Source: Platerodrilus igneus (Eukaryota > Arthropoda > Insecta > Coleoptera > Lycidae). Taken from it: DNA of 64,000 bases. The notes below the pieces were generated by a model, which searched no databases, was not told the DNA's origin, and saw only the letters and a list, made by a program, of their open reading frames with translations. Location: NCBI GenBank assembly GCA_036346225.1, contig JARFIW010000835.1:434001-498000 (forward strand). Direction: 5' to 3'. Of the stretch, positions 10,646 to 20,906 are shown in pieces; the stretch's first letter is position 1; each line of letters begins with the position of its first letter. Made by a program: the position numbers and the translations under genes.

Positions 10646-11424
10646 GTTACGTGCAATTTGCACTTAAACAGTGTTTTTAGGTTAAGTTTTTATGTATGGG
10701 AGTTTCGCGCCATAATTTCAAAAGACGCAGTGCGCGGGAATTTTAAATAGACTAGGCGGTACTTTCGTATGTCATAGTAGTGAGTTTGCGCAGTGTGCGT
10801 ATCCTTAGAGGGGTCGACCAATACTAGACAAAGAGTGGGGACGAGTTTTGGTGACGCTCTGAATCGTGGCTTTTTTCGCCAATACCTTTGAGTGGAGTGC
10901 TCGTGTTTTTGGTAACGTATCGTAGCTGTACCTATGTAGATTTCCTTTGCTTGATTATCTTTTGTTTGTCGCTCCTTTACCATTTTTCCGTCATTCCCTA
11001 CATAGGTAAGACATCTGCCGCCACCTAGGCGCACCGATCTCCACGACTGAGGATGAAGACCTCATGGCTACCTTAGCTGGCCGGAGCTGATCCGACGCTT
11101 TAAGAGCGACGGCGTATCATCTCTAATCCCTCTGGGAGGAGCCCTGATTGGACTTGGTTAGGGGCCTACCCGGGCGCAACTTCGCGGGAACCTGGACCTA
11201 TAATGTGAGTACTTCAAAGTTTATATTGTTCGTTTTATCTTGTTCTATAATTAATATGTAAATTTACGTAGTATTGCGCAATATTGAGGACATCATTGGT
11301 AGAGGACCGCGCCCAAATCTGTATAAGATTAGTGCTGCCAACCACCGATAGTGTCTATTAAACCACGCTTCCGGTGTTGTATTTATAGAACTTTTTAAAT
11401 ATAATCGCCGGGTGGAATGTAAGA
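10646..11424 (+). mobile_element. Probable solo LTR (BEL/Pao-like)
   Basis: The unit starts GTTACGTGC and ends TGTAAGA. The pentamer AACAT lies immediately on each side (10641-10645 and 11425-11429), fitting a 5-bp target duplication. It is clearly related to the solo LTR at 53307-54129: shared blocks include GCGCCATAATTTCAAAAGAC, CAAAGAGTGGGGA, GGTGACGCTCTGAA and ACCTATGTAGATTTCCTTTG. No internal coding part exists. A single unit with a target duplication is what LTR-LTR recombination leaves. Confidence 0.7.
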
Positions 11425-11429
11425 AACAT

Positions 11430-11887
11430 CGATAGTTCGGCTCTTTAGCTTACTGAAACGCGCAAGCCATTCTACCCGTTCTAGTATTTTAGAACTTCTT
11501 CAAGGTGCAGGTCCATTCAGATTGGTAATGGTGACCTATTGGTAATCAATTTTATAGTGTTTTATACCATGTTTGGTCGCTAATACTACTTGGTTTTTAT
11601 ACTAGTGGCAGTTTAAAACGACAAGATCTTTTGCAACCTTGTCTTACAGTAGTCATCAAGTAGCTCCAATAGTGTGGTTTGCTAACAGGTACATTTTATT
11701 TACAGGAAGCGTTTATATGTTGTATCATTGCAATAGCATGCTAGTAAGAGCACGCTTCTTATGTCCTTCGTTTTCTTTAACTAAATTATTTTGTTTTGTG
11801 ATAAGCGTTTTTACATAGCGAATGCGATATTTTTCTAGGGATTTCTACAAGTTCTCCTGTAGATCACATCTTATTTTTTATTGAGCC
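11430..11887. other. No recognised gene
   Basis: This is the flank between the solo LTR and the errantivirus-like element. Nothing identifiable was seen. Confidence 0.4.
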
Positions 11888-12634
11888 AGTTAGATTTTGA
11901 GTCTCTTGGAGCGACTTTTTAAAAAGCTTCTTCCAAAATCTCTTCTAACAAATTTATTTAAAACTGAAATTATAAGTGGAAATTAACAAATGGCTGCGTT
12001 ATGTTCATTAACGCATTTAACAATCAAAAATTACTTTTCTATTACTTTCACTAATAAAATTTAATTAACTAATTTTGAGTATCTTGAACAACCAACAATG
12101 CAAAAGTTGAGGAGCTCGAGACTGACTAGCCATCTTGGACTCCTCAGGGTATTTATGCTGTCCCTGCCCCTCACATTGCTTGTGGGAATTGCAGAGCTCA
12201 TGTCTGCTATTTTCTTTATTCATTTACACAATGCTAAGTAACAATCTTAATTATGATAATAAGTTTCTTACAGTCTATTGTGACCTGCACCTGTAGTGTC
12301 AGGCTACGTCTGGAATACAACGTATTCACATTCGTTCTCATGTCTAGTTTATAAACTTCCATTAACCTTTTGTAATCTGTCTTTCAGTTAGACATTGTTG
12401 CATCTAACTTAAGTTTTAATAATTTCTATTTAAATATACATACACACAATATATATATATATATATATATATTCAAATCCTGTCCAAGACCTTATATTTT
12501 CCTTCTTTCAATTACTAGCTTGATTTGAAATAATCATTTGGGCTTTACTTAAAAAGTCTAAGTCATTATTTCATCTTATTAATTGCAATACGTTAGTATT
12601 TATCAACGTACCTTGTGTAAAAAACTACTTATAA

Positions 12635-12675
<41 letters not shown>

Positions 12676-12696
12676 TGATCTGGGGGATATGTAACT
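11888..12696 (-). repeat. 3' LTR of errantivirus-like element
   Basis: It aligns with 22880-23444 along its length but is about 245 bp longer, because of a SINE fragment with TA-microsatellite flanks at 12432-12670. Its ends AGTTA and TAACT are inverted repeats of each other, as in gypsy-group LTRs. Confidence 0.85.
12432..12670 (+). mobile_element. SINE family B fragment inside the 3' LTR
   Basis: The stretch is absent from the other LTR. From 12473 it matches 63870-64000: TCCTGTCCAAGACC, then TTTCAATTACTAGC, then the shared tail. The tRNA-like head is cut at the B box. TA microsatellites lie on both sides (about 12448-12471 and 12638-12670). The missing counterpart in the 5' LTR shows this insertion came after integration of the retroelement. 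Confidence 0.75.
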
Positions 12697-12703
12697 CCTC
12701 CCG
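12697..12703 (-). promoter_or_regulatory. Polypurine tract of errantivirus-like element
   Basis: On the minus strand CGGGAGG lies directly before the 3' LTR start AGTTAC, the place where plus-strand DNA synthesis is primed. The tract is short and follows a non-purine stretch. Confidence 0.5.
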
Positions 12704-12827
12704 ACGTAGATCAAAATTAAGAGTTTTGCTTAATTTTTAAAATTCATTGTCCCTAAGGGTACATTTATTATTTCTTTATTTACCTTGGTTATTTGTTCCT
12801 ATGTCTAAAGTTCGTTTCTTTATTTCT

Positions 12828-13442
12828 CTATCTGAGATACATTTTGTACAATAAATACATAGTTAATACAATTGTTACAGTGATTAATAAAATTGTCCAA
12901 CCACTGATATTGTCGTAGTGTAGTTTTGGCACTTTTACTTCGTTTAAATGTTCTTTATAACTGTCTATTAATTTTACGGCTTGGTTGAGGTCATCTAGGT
13001 CTAGATGTTCTAGTTGCATTGGTTTTCTGATGATTTTGTCTTCTTCGGTTTGTATAATCCTGAACTGTAGTTTGGGTAGATTTGCGAATTTCTTCGTTAT
13101 TGCTGGGTTTTGGTATACTCGAATAATTTCGTTTTTCACTTTTAAATAACAATCTTCTTTTATTGTGATTACCTTGCTTCCAATTAAAGCTATGCTGTTT
13201 TTGTCTTGGTTGCAACGGGCGGTTGCTATTACTTCTTGTGAAAAATACATTATAATTTGAATAAGGGCCGCTATACCTGCGGTCACGTTTCCAATGCTCC
13301 ACCCGAAGGTACTACATTGTTTGTGGAAATACAGCATTCCATTTGTTGTCCGTAACTTTCTGATTTTCATATTGTTAATTTGTACTGGTTTTTGACTCGC
13401 AGTTCTCGTAATGATAAGAGAATCTTTATAGTTGTACTTCAC
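12828..13442 (-). pseudogene. env: Errantivirus-like envelope protein, C-terminal part
   Basis: This 204-residue minus-strand frame ends with a hydrophobic stretch of about 20 residues (ILLITVTIVLTMYLLY) and a short basic tail, as expected for the membrane anchor of a gypsy-type Env. It follows the frame at 13602-14354 after a gap of about 160 bp that still looks Env-derived, so at least one frameshift or stop separates the two. Positions 13288-13319 match the SINE family A tail at 55522-55553 with one mismatch, an oddity discussed in the findings. The ATG chosen is only the first Met of the open stretch. Confidence 0.65.
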
Positions 13443-13601
13443 AAGGGTTATCCATTTGAATAGCTGTCGTCGTTAATGATTGACATAAATATTGGCTGGA
13501 TGCCACTTCTTTGCATTTTTCATTCGTGAAGCCATACCTATGTTCATTTAGGGAAAGGAACTTGGTTTTAAGAATAATAACTTGATACTGGCTAGCAACT
13601 T

Positions 13602-14354
13602 TCATGGGGAAAGCAAATAAATGATAATAATTATAAGGGTTAATTCTATTATGGGGATTTCTGTTAAAAACGTAATTTTATAATTTTTTACATAACCTTT
13701 TACTATGGCTATTGTTTCAAATAAAAGTATGTTAGATTCTGTTACTTCAAAGGGTAGTTTACTGTTAATTATGAGTGATCTAATTCCTAACAATTCATTT
13801 AATAAATCAATTGGTTCTATTACACTAGCTTGTAGTGTGTTTAATTTAGCAAATGTTACAACGTTCTCTAACGTGGCTAAAATTTGTTCAATTATGGTAG
13901 TAGTTGATATCATTTGATTGAATATCGTGTTAAATCTTATTAAGTCTTGCATTCCTAGCATTGTGGTTTGCATGTTACTTTCAAGGTGTATTATTCTGTT
14001 GGTTATACTGTCCTGGTTTTTTACTAATTTACTTAATGTATTATTGAATTTTATTATGGTTGACTGAGGTAAGGATATTTGCTTTCTAATAATAGTTTTT
14101 ATGTTATTCTGGTTTTCAATTAGTTGTTGTATTGCGTTGTCATATCGTACAGCGTCTTGGTTGTCTAAATTACCTGCGATCGCTTTTATAATATTACCTA
14201 GTCCGTTAATAAATCCTCTTTTCTGTCTTGTGACTTGGTCTGTTGGTATTAATCGAGTGAATTTGTCGTTTATGTTCTTTAAGATGTTTTCCATTATGTT
14301 TTTGTAATTAAGCATTTTTATTGCGTATTCTTTTCCAAATTTGGTTGTGTCCAT
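13602..14354 (-). pseudogene. env: Errantivirus-like envelope protein, N-terminal part with furin-type site
   Basis: The 250-residue frame contains RQKR followed by a glycine-rich hydrophobic segment (about residues 43-60), which is the furin cleavage site and fusion peptide arrangement known from errantivirus Env and related baculovirus F proteins. Long helical repeats follow, as in a fusion subunit. It ends in a hydrophobic stretch near 13602. Upstream, to about 14545, the signal-peptide part is in another frame and broken. In intact elements this protein would sit in the membrane and mediate entry; this copy is interrupted at least twice. Confidence 0.7.
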
Positions 14355-14508
14355 TGATTGTTTCAGTAATTATTTTTAAAGATATAAAATTCTTGTTTTA
14401 GTTCGGGTAAATCGAATTTTTGTGCGAATGTCCAGTAATCTTTTGTATTTTGCATACTTCCCAATTTTACTGGTAGTATACAGGGGTTGTTTTTAATGTT
14501 TTTCACTA

Positions 14509-15607
14509 TTATATCATTGTCGTCCGTTCTACCTGGGCGGAGGTTGACAACAAGGGTGATGGCTTTCCATCTGAAATTACAGGGTGTCTTAGATTCTTTA
14601 AGTGAATGTATTTTACAATTTTTCCATTATCTACTACGGCTAAATTCTTATCTGAGATCTTTTTGATTTTAAACGGGCCTAAATTTCTGGGAGCCGTTTT
14701 GTGTCTTTTACCTTTGAAATTCCTTTCGTACACTGTTTGTCCTACTAAAATTTATTTATTTCGGCGTTCTTATTACGGGTTGTAGTAATACGTTCTTTGT
14801 CGTTATTTAATTTATCTTTTATAGTGTCATAAGTTATTTTTAATTTTTCTTTATGATCTTTAGCATACTGTTGGTATACTTCTTTATTGTAATGTATATC
14901 GTGGGGGTTGCAGGAATCTGAGTGTTCTAATGTTAATTCAAGGGGTGTGAAATTTGTTGATGAATGGATTGTGCTGTTTCAGCGTATGACATTAAATTAG
15001 TGATATGATCTTTCTTATAGGTTAGTCTTAATAGTCTGATTTGTTCTAATTATGTTAGGTGTAATCTTTCAATTAGTCCATTTGACTCTGGGTGACTTTC
15101 GGTTATAAAATGAATTTTTATTTTGTGAAGTTCAAGGGTATTTTGTATTGTTTCGTTTCTGAATTCGCTTCCATTGTCTAAAGTTATTGATTCGAGTGTG
15201 CCATAAAATCTAAGGTATTACAATACCTTGAGTTATACATCGATATTGTTTTTTGAAACAATGGGCATCGCTTGTCCTACTTTCGTAAATGCGTCTACGA
15301 TTGTCGGAAAGTTTTGCGCTTCTACTACTAAAGTGTCTGCGTGTAGTTTTTGTAAAGGTTTATCGGGTGTTTTAGTTATCATTAAGGGTATTTTTCGGGG
15401 TGGCCTGCCGTATTTTGCTTTGTCGCATAATTCACATTGGTTGATAAAATCCGTGACTAATTCTTTCATGTTATTGAAGTAATATCTTCTAATGAGTTGT
15501 TTTAATGTATCGTTGATTCCACGATGGTTGATTTTTCCTTCGTGTTGATTTCGAATTGCATCGTTCATTTCGTCAGGGTCATTTAAAATTATTAATTTCG
15601 TGTACAT
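14509..15607 (-). pseudogene. int: Integrase of errantivirus-like element
   Basis: The frame 15607-15233 carries the HHCC zinc region (NHRGI... and CELC, about residues 27-62) and the first catalytic block (HADTLVVEA). Continuing in broken frames to about 15050, a DNGSEF motif and a later HPESNGLIER motif give the second Asp and the Glu of the DDE triad. The frame 14733-14509 encodes the C-terminal domain with TAPRNLGPFKI, as in gypsy integrases. Together the three domains are in the right order, but at least two frameshifts or stops separate them. Confidence 0.75.
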
Positions 15608-16150
15608 CTGATAATTTCGGGTCTTGAGTTATTAAATAATCTAATGTATAATTCTGAAAATCTCTTGTATAAATGTTGGGTGTTGAAATAAAAATAAAAA
15701 CGTTTTTTCTCTGGAGTTTATTCCTTTAAAATTTTTATTATCTGCTCTTCGTTATCATCTTTCATTATTTGAATTTGATATATCTTTTTATTATCTGTTT
15801 TTGTATATTTTACTGGTTGGTTAAAACTTCGGTAATTATGAATTGATTTGGTTATATGTCGATAGCTTCATTTAAAATTCTAATTGCGGTTTTTGGTTCT
15901 TCGTTTTGTGTCGAATGAACAGTGTCTATTGTTTCTGGGTCTTCTCTTATTTCTGTTTCGTCTACGTTACCCATAATTGATTCCGTTTCTATTGCGTTAA
16001 GTTAATTGTACTTAGTGCATCTGCGTTATTATTATAAATTCCTTTTTTGTATATAATTTCATAGTCATACTCTTCTAGTCTAATTCTCCATCTTTGTAAT
16101 TTTGAATTGGTTCTTTGAGTTTGCATAACCATGCTAATGGTCTATGGTCG

Positions 16151-16156
<6 letters not shown>
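15608..16156 (-). pseudogene. Pol linker and RNase H C-terminal part
   Basis: The minus strand reads TDHRPLAWL at about 16150-16125, the last conserved RNase H block of gypsy Pol. An EEYDYEIIYKKG...NNNADALS motif follows, ending in the NADAL signature. The N-terminal half of RNase H is at 18743-19248, on the other side of the Penelope-like insertion. Several stops follow in the linker toward integrase. Confidence 0.65.
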
Positions 16157-16205
<49 letters not shown>

Positions 16206-16229
16206 ACTCAAATTCAGCCACGAGGGCAT

Positions 16230-16272
16230 CCTGTCGACGCGTTTCGCCCTAATTGGGGCTCATCAGGACAGG
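16230..16272 (-). ncRNA. Hammerhead ribozyme, Penelope type
   Basis: On the minus strand the parts come in order: CCTGTC, CTGATGA, GCCC-CAATTA-GGGC, GAAA, CGCGTC, GACAGG. Stem I extends to TCCTGTC with GACAGGA (7 perfect pairs), stem II is 4 GC pairs with a 6-base loop, and stem III is minimal (AC with GT around GC). The core CTGATGA...GAAA and the cleavage triplet GTC are all intact. Very short stem III with a self-complementary CGCG is the form reported for Penelope-like elements, where activity is thought to be helped by dimers. Cleavage would fall after the C of GTC (just 5' of GACAGG). Confidence 0.85.
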
Positions 16273-16448
16273 AGTAGCAAAGTTGTAAAATTTAACACAG
16301 ACACCTTATGGGAAGTACAGCATCACCTAGCTCACAATTTGTGTCTTTGTGTCATTTCACCTGTCATCGCAAGTTTTAACAACAGTCGACACGGAGGAGA
16401 TCCGGCTCAACTGCCTTTTTCCATAGCCAAAAGTTATATTTAAGAGAA

Positions 16449-16489
16449 ATGAGCCCCAATTAGGGCGAAACGCGTCGACAGGATGCCCT
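16449..16489 (+). ncRNA. Truncated hammerhead ribozyme copy
   Basis: The plus strand reads ATGA, GCCC-CAATTA-GGGC, GAAA, CGCGTC, GACAGG. The 5' strand of stem I and the first three bases of the CTGATGA core are missing, so it could not fold alone. It mirrors the intact copy at 16230-16272. Confidence 0.6.
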
Positions 16490-16950
16490 ATATATGCCCT
16501 ATATATATATATATTTATCAATAATGGACTGGATAGCATATATATTTTAATGATAAGTTGTTTGTATATTGGGTATGAAGTCCAAGCAATAAAAGTTGGT
16601 GTAAAATTTAAAAGTTTATTTTTATTATTCTTAACGTTTCGGCGACTCTTTTCGCCTTTATCAAAAGTATCTACAAATGGAAGCGTTGTATATTAAAGAT
16701 AACATAGAATATGAATAAGTCACTCACCATATAGAATTAATAATTGTCAAATTATTTTTTTGAAAATGACAGATGATTATGTGACTAACATGATAATTAA
16801 AATAAGTTTAGATGGAACTTGAAGGGAAGTTTCTTAAAATATTGTATGTTGGAAGTTGAAATGATGAAAGTTCGGTATGGTTGAAGATGATGATGTAGGA
16901 GTGTTTCAAGAACATGGACATAACATCAGTGTAATCTTCATATGAAGGAG

Positions 16951-18692
16951 TTAATGTTGTTTACTGGATTTGAAGTGATTCGAGTTGTATAGAGTGGAAT
17001 AGAATCTATGTGAGTCTTCCACATCTTGTTTGTTGTTTAAACATTGTTTTTCTTTATTGATGTGGTAAGATTCTAAGAACAATCTTGTTTTGTAATGTGG
17101 CTCCTTTTCTAATATTTCTGTTTCTTCGAATGCGGGAGTATGTTTGGTTGCATATACATGTGTGGAAAGTGCACATTTGTTGGGTTTGCGTTTACAGTCG
17201 CTTCTATGTTGGGTTAGACGACTCTTCAACCACTGGGAAGTTTGGCCAATGTAACAAGCCTGGCAACTGCAGACGATCTTGTAGATTAGGTTACTGTCAA
17301 GTAATTTAGGTGTAGGGTTCTTTATTTTAGTGAAAAGATTCTGAATAGTATTGTTGTATTCGAAGGAAATGGTAATGTCTGGTTGTTTGAGTACCTTAAC
17401 CAACAGTGGAGTTAGTCTTTGTATGAATGGCAATTTCTTGTGCATAATGTTGTTGTGTTCTGTTGATAAGTTTTTAGGATTGTTGTTGATTGTCAGAGTA
17501 TTGGTGTAAATGAGTTTACGTAAAAGTTGTTTGGGGTAGCCATTATTTAATAAAGTATTAAAGAGAATTTTCTTGTTTTTGTTTAAAAATTGTGGGTCAG
17601 AGATCTTCTGTATGCGTTGTTTCATGGCATTGATTGTGCCGACTTTATGTTTGAATGAATGGTTAGAGAAGAAATTTAGATATCTACCTGAATTGGTAGG
17701 TTTGGTATACCAGTCAAAGATTAAAGAGTTGTTAGGTCCTCTGATGACTATGGTATCGAGGAAAGGTAATCTTCCATTTATTTCTATTTCACTTGTGAAT
17801 TGTAGATGCTCATTAAAGCTGTTGAATGTGGCTATGGTTTCTTTAATATTGTCGGGTGGGGTTGAACATATTATGTCATCGACGTACTTGACGAGGAATG
17901 TCATTTCATAAGGTAGTCGTGGAAGCACAGAGTCTAGAAGGGAGTCCATAACAATCTGGTTAATGACAGGTGATATTGGGGAGCCCATTGGTGTGCCGAA
18001 TAACTGGAGATAATAACAATCTTGAAAAGCGAAATAGGTGTTGTTGAAGATAAGGTTAACAGTACTTAGGAAATAATCTACTGAAATTTTGCAGTGAGGT
18101 TCAATAGTTGACCATTTTTCTTTGATGATATTGAGGATTAAGGTTAGTGGAATGTTAGTAAATAACGATGTGACATCTAGAGAGATAAGAATGTGATTTT
18201 TGGGAAGTTTAAAGTTTTTGAATTTGTCTACGAATGTGAAACTATCTTTGATGTTGTAGTTTTTAGGTGGAAAAGCAATTTGAAGTATTTTTGAAATGAA
18301 GGTGGCTACCAAATACGTGGGAGTATTTACAGATGAAATGATAGGTCTGAGTGTAAGTAAAGGTTTGTGGATTTTTGGTAGTCCGTAGTATTTGCCTGCG
18401 ATTGCATTGCAGATGTATAGTTGTTTCTTTTCATTATCGTTTAACATGCTTTTATTGTGGAGTAATTTTATATGATCGTTGACACGTTTTTGGGTGGTGA
18501 AGGTTGGATCTTGACGTAAGAGTTTATAAGTTGTAGTATCAGATAACAATTCTAAAGATTTATCGACATATTGTTGCTTGTCTATGATGACAGTGACAGC
18601 ACCTTTATCAGCTTTGGTTACAATTAAATTAGGGTTATCAGATAAAAATCTTTTTGCTTTGTAGAATTGTGATCTGAATTCGTTTTTATTGG

Positions 18693-18696
<4 letters not shown>
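16951..18696 (-). CDS. Penelope-like reverse transcriptase with GIY-YIG endonuclease
   Basis: The minus-strand frame is open from the TA run at 18697 to the stop at 16951, about 580 codons without a break. The first Met is at 18549, but the sequence upstream (with a KADKGAVTVIIDK motif) is homologous to other Penelope-like proteins, so the true start is lost by truncation. Counting from that Met, RT motifs include SLDVTSLFTNIP (about 123), PMGSPISP (187) and the catalytic YVDD (222-225). The C terminus holds the GIY-YIG nuclease: IYKIVC (422) and CYIGQT (432) followed by R and H residues. The protein copies RNA into DNA at a nick. The intact frame makes it the youngest-looking coding element in the window. 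Confidence 0.9.
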
Positions 18697-18742
<46 letters not shown>

Positions 18743-18746
<4 letters not shown>

Positions 18747-19248
18747 ATATGGTCTAAAACATTTCGTTGCCCATATTATTGCTAAAAATTCTTTCTCAAT
18801 TGTGCTGTATTTTTATTCTGTTTAATTTAGTGTCTGTGATGCGTGGCTGATTGGTTTATCGCTACTTTACCTTGGCTCAATACTGCGTTCGATGCGTAGG
18901 TTGTCAATATAAATAGTTTTGCAAATCTGGATATTCTAATACAGGGTGATTCGTAAGGATGCATTTAATTTTCTCTACTGCCTTTATAAATTCTGGGGTG
19001 TGTTCAATCTTGTTGCCTTTCTTTAAAAGTTTATTAGTGGTTTGGTTATTTGTGCGTAATCTTTTATGAATTTTCGGTAATAACCACTGAGTCCTAAAAA
19101 TTCTTTAATTTCTTTATTAGTTTTGGATAGGGAGTAATTTAGTACTACGTTCGTGTTGTCTGGGTTTGGCATAACTTCATTAAGTGTTATTATGTGTCCT
19201 AAAAATGCTACTTCTTTTTGTGCAAATTCACTTTTATCTAATTGAACT
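18743..19248 (-). pseudogene. RNase H N-terminal part of errantivirus-like Pol
   Basis: This minus-strand segment continues from RT and reads TIEKEFLAIIWA and FRPYLY close to 18743, the core RNase H block (glutamate in IEKE). It is cut there by the TA microsatellite and the Penelope-like element; the matching downstream half is at about 16156. Stops between 19248 and 18850 show it is not translatable as one frame. Confidence 0.7.
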
Positions 19249-20102
19249 TTAAAATGAGCTTTTCGTAATCGTTAAAAGACCTCTTAATCTTTCGATATGT
19301 TCAGTTAATGATGTTGAGTATACGATAATGTCGTCTAAGTATACAAGACATTTTTCATTGTGTATTCCTCTTAGAATATTGTCCATTACTCTTTGAAAAG
19401 TAGCGGTTGGGTTCTTTAATCCAAACGGCATGCGTTTGTATTCATAATGTCCTCTAGGTGTACTAAAAGCTATTTTGGTTGTGTCCTTCTCGTCCATCTC
19501 TACTTGGTGATATCCTGAGGCGAGGTCTAATGTCGAAAAATATTGACACTTTCCTGATTTGTCCAAGATTTCCGTAATATTGGGTAGCGCGTATTTATCG
19601 TCTACCGTTTTCTTGTTTAATTTCCTGTAATTAATGACCATTCTATACTTACGTTTGTCTGAGGCATCAACTTCTTGGGTACTATTAATACAGGACTGCT
19701 CTATGGTGAGTTTGAATGTTGGATGGTATCCTGCTTCGATAGATCTGCTATCTGTCTATCTGCTTTTTCTTGACTTGCTTGAGGTAGTCTGTATGCTTTG
19801 GAGAATATTGGTTTATTGTCTGTTAATTCTATGTTATGTTTCACGATGTTGGTGAAAGTTAATGGTATCCCTTCACAATAGAATATGTCTCGGTATTCGA
19901 AACATAACTCTTTAATTGTTCTCTCCTCCTCGTTATTAATGTCTTCGTTAAAACGAATTTTAATTAAATTTTCTCTGAACACCCTGTCGTGTTCTGTAGG
20001 GTTTGAATCGTTTTCATATTCCTCGTCTATTTCCATTTCGCTGAAATTTACTTCTTCTACGTTTATTGGGGTTGTCAATGATACTTCTATGGGGTAATCC
20101 AT
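19249..20102 (-). pseudogene. pol: Reverse transcriptase of errantivirus-like element
   Basis: The frame 20102-19701 covers the N-terminal RT region (with KHNIELTDNKPIF and KAYRLPQ). A frameshift near 19690 leads to 19641-19249, which contains VINYRKLN, the first catalytic Asp in [14 protein letters not shown] (residue 39), [12 protein letters not shown] and the YLDD box (residues 101-104). Key residues are present, but the two frames are not joined. The order after protease and before RNase H is canonical. Confidence 0.8.
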
Positions 20103-20174
20103 TGAATTTAAAATTGTTGTGTTGGCGTAACTGTTTTTTATTTGTACTAACCCGGTGGGTGTTTCTACTCCTTG

Positions 20175-20720
20175 TTAGAATGTCATGTGATTTATGATGC
20201 CTATGCCGTTTTTTGAGTTCACTAAATCTTTTATTTGTTTTTCCGTCCTGGGTTTGATTTTGTATTTTTGGTCGGTTTGAATATTACTATTTTGAAATTT
20301 AATAGGAATTTCTCCGTGCTTCGTTCTCAGTAATCGGTTTTTTATGTCAATGTTCGCTCCTAATTTTCTTAGAAGATCCATGCCTATTAATCCGTCGTAT
20401 TTGTCGTTAAATTCAAAGATGCAAAATTTGTGTATCATTTTTACGTTAAAAATTTTTGGTAAGGGTATGTTTGCTATAAATTGGTGTATTGTTGTTTTGT
20501 CTTAATTTTGAAGGGTTCTTTTTCTACAAAATCCAAATCATGTTTTTGTACGGTTCTGCAGCTAATTAAAGTTTTTGAAGATCCGGTATCGATTAGTAAT
20601 TTGAATTCTGCATGATGTATTTCTATGTAGGGTAAAATGTGTTGATTGATGTTATTTAAATCAGTTACGTTTGGTCGTATTTGAATCGGCTAGCTGAAAA
20701 TTAGAGCACGCATTTTCTTC
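20175..20720 (-). pseudogene. Aspartic protease of errantivirus-like element
   Basis: On the minus strand near 20610-20575 the protein reads LLIDTGSSKT, the active-site motif of a retroviral-type protease. The frame 20438-20175 continues with GLIGMDLLRKLGA, the second conserved block of these proteases. Stops near 20460 and 20500 separate the two parts. Confidence 0.7.
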
Positions 20721-20906
20721 TTCGTCCTCTCCGTAGTTTTCATAGTGGATGTGACATTCGTAATTTGTTTCATCGTCTCTACTCGAAGTTGAGTCATTAC
20801 TTGCGCCCGGGTTGTTATCATCTACTATTTCTTGGTGAAAAAATTCTTCGGAAGTGAAGTTTTGTTTTTGGTTGTGGTTTAGTCGGATTTGTGATATTTT
20901 TGTATT

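Larger units (their letters stand above)
16221..16489. repeat. Inverted arms carrying hammerhead ribozymes
   Basis: Arms 16221-16263 and 16449-16489 are complementary over about 41 bp, with a spacer of 185 bp. Both contain the stem II, GAAA, CGCGTC and stem I parts of a hammerhead. They seem to be pieces of the pseudo-LTRs of a second Penelope-like family, different from the coding copy next to them. Confidence 0.65.
16157..18742 (-). mobile_element. Penelope-like element nested in gypsy RNase H
   Basis: A minus-strand retroelement with one long RT + GIY-YIG frame lies between TA microsatellites (16158-16200 and 18697-18742). Outside both ends, the RNase H frame of the errantivirus-like element resumes. 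The element is 5'-truncated: its frame is already open where it emerges from the TA run at 18697. Near its 3' side lies a block AACGTTTCGGCG (16639-16650) that is the usual Penelope 3' signature. A separate inverted pair of hammerhead-bearing arms (16221-16489) sits between that and the left TA run. Confidence 0.85.
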
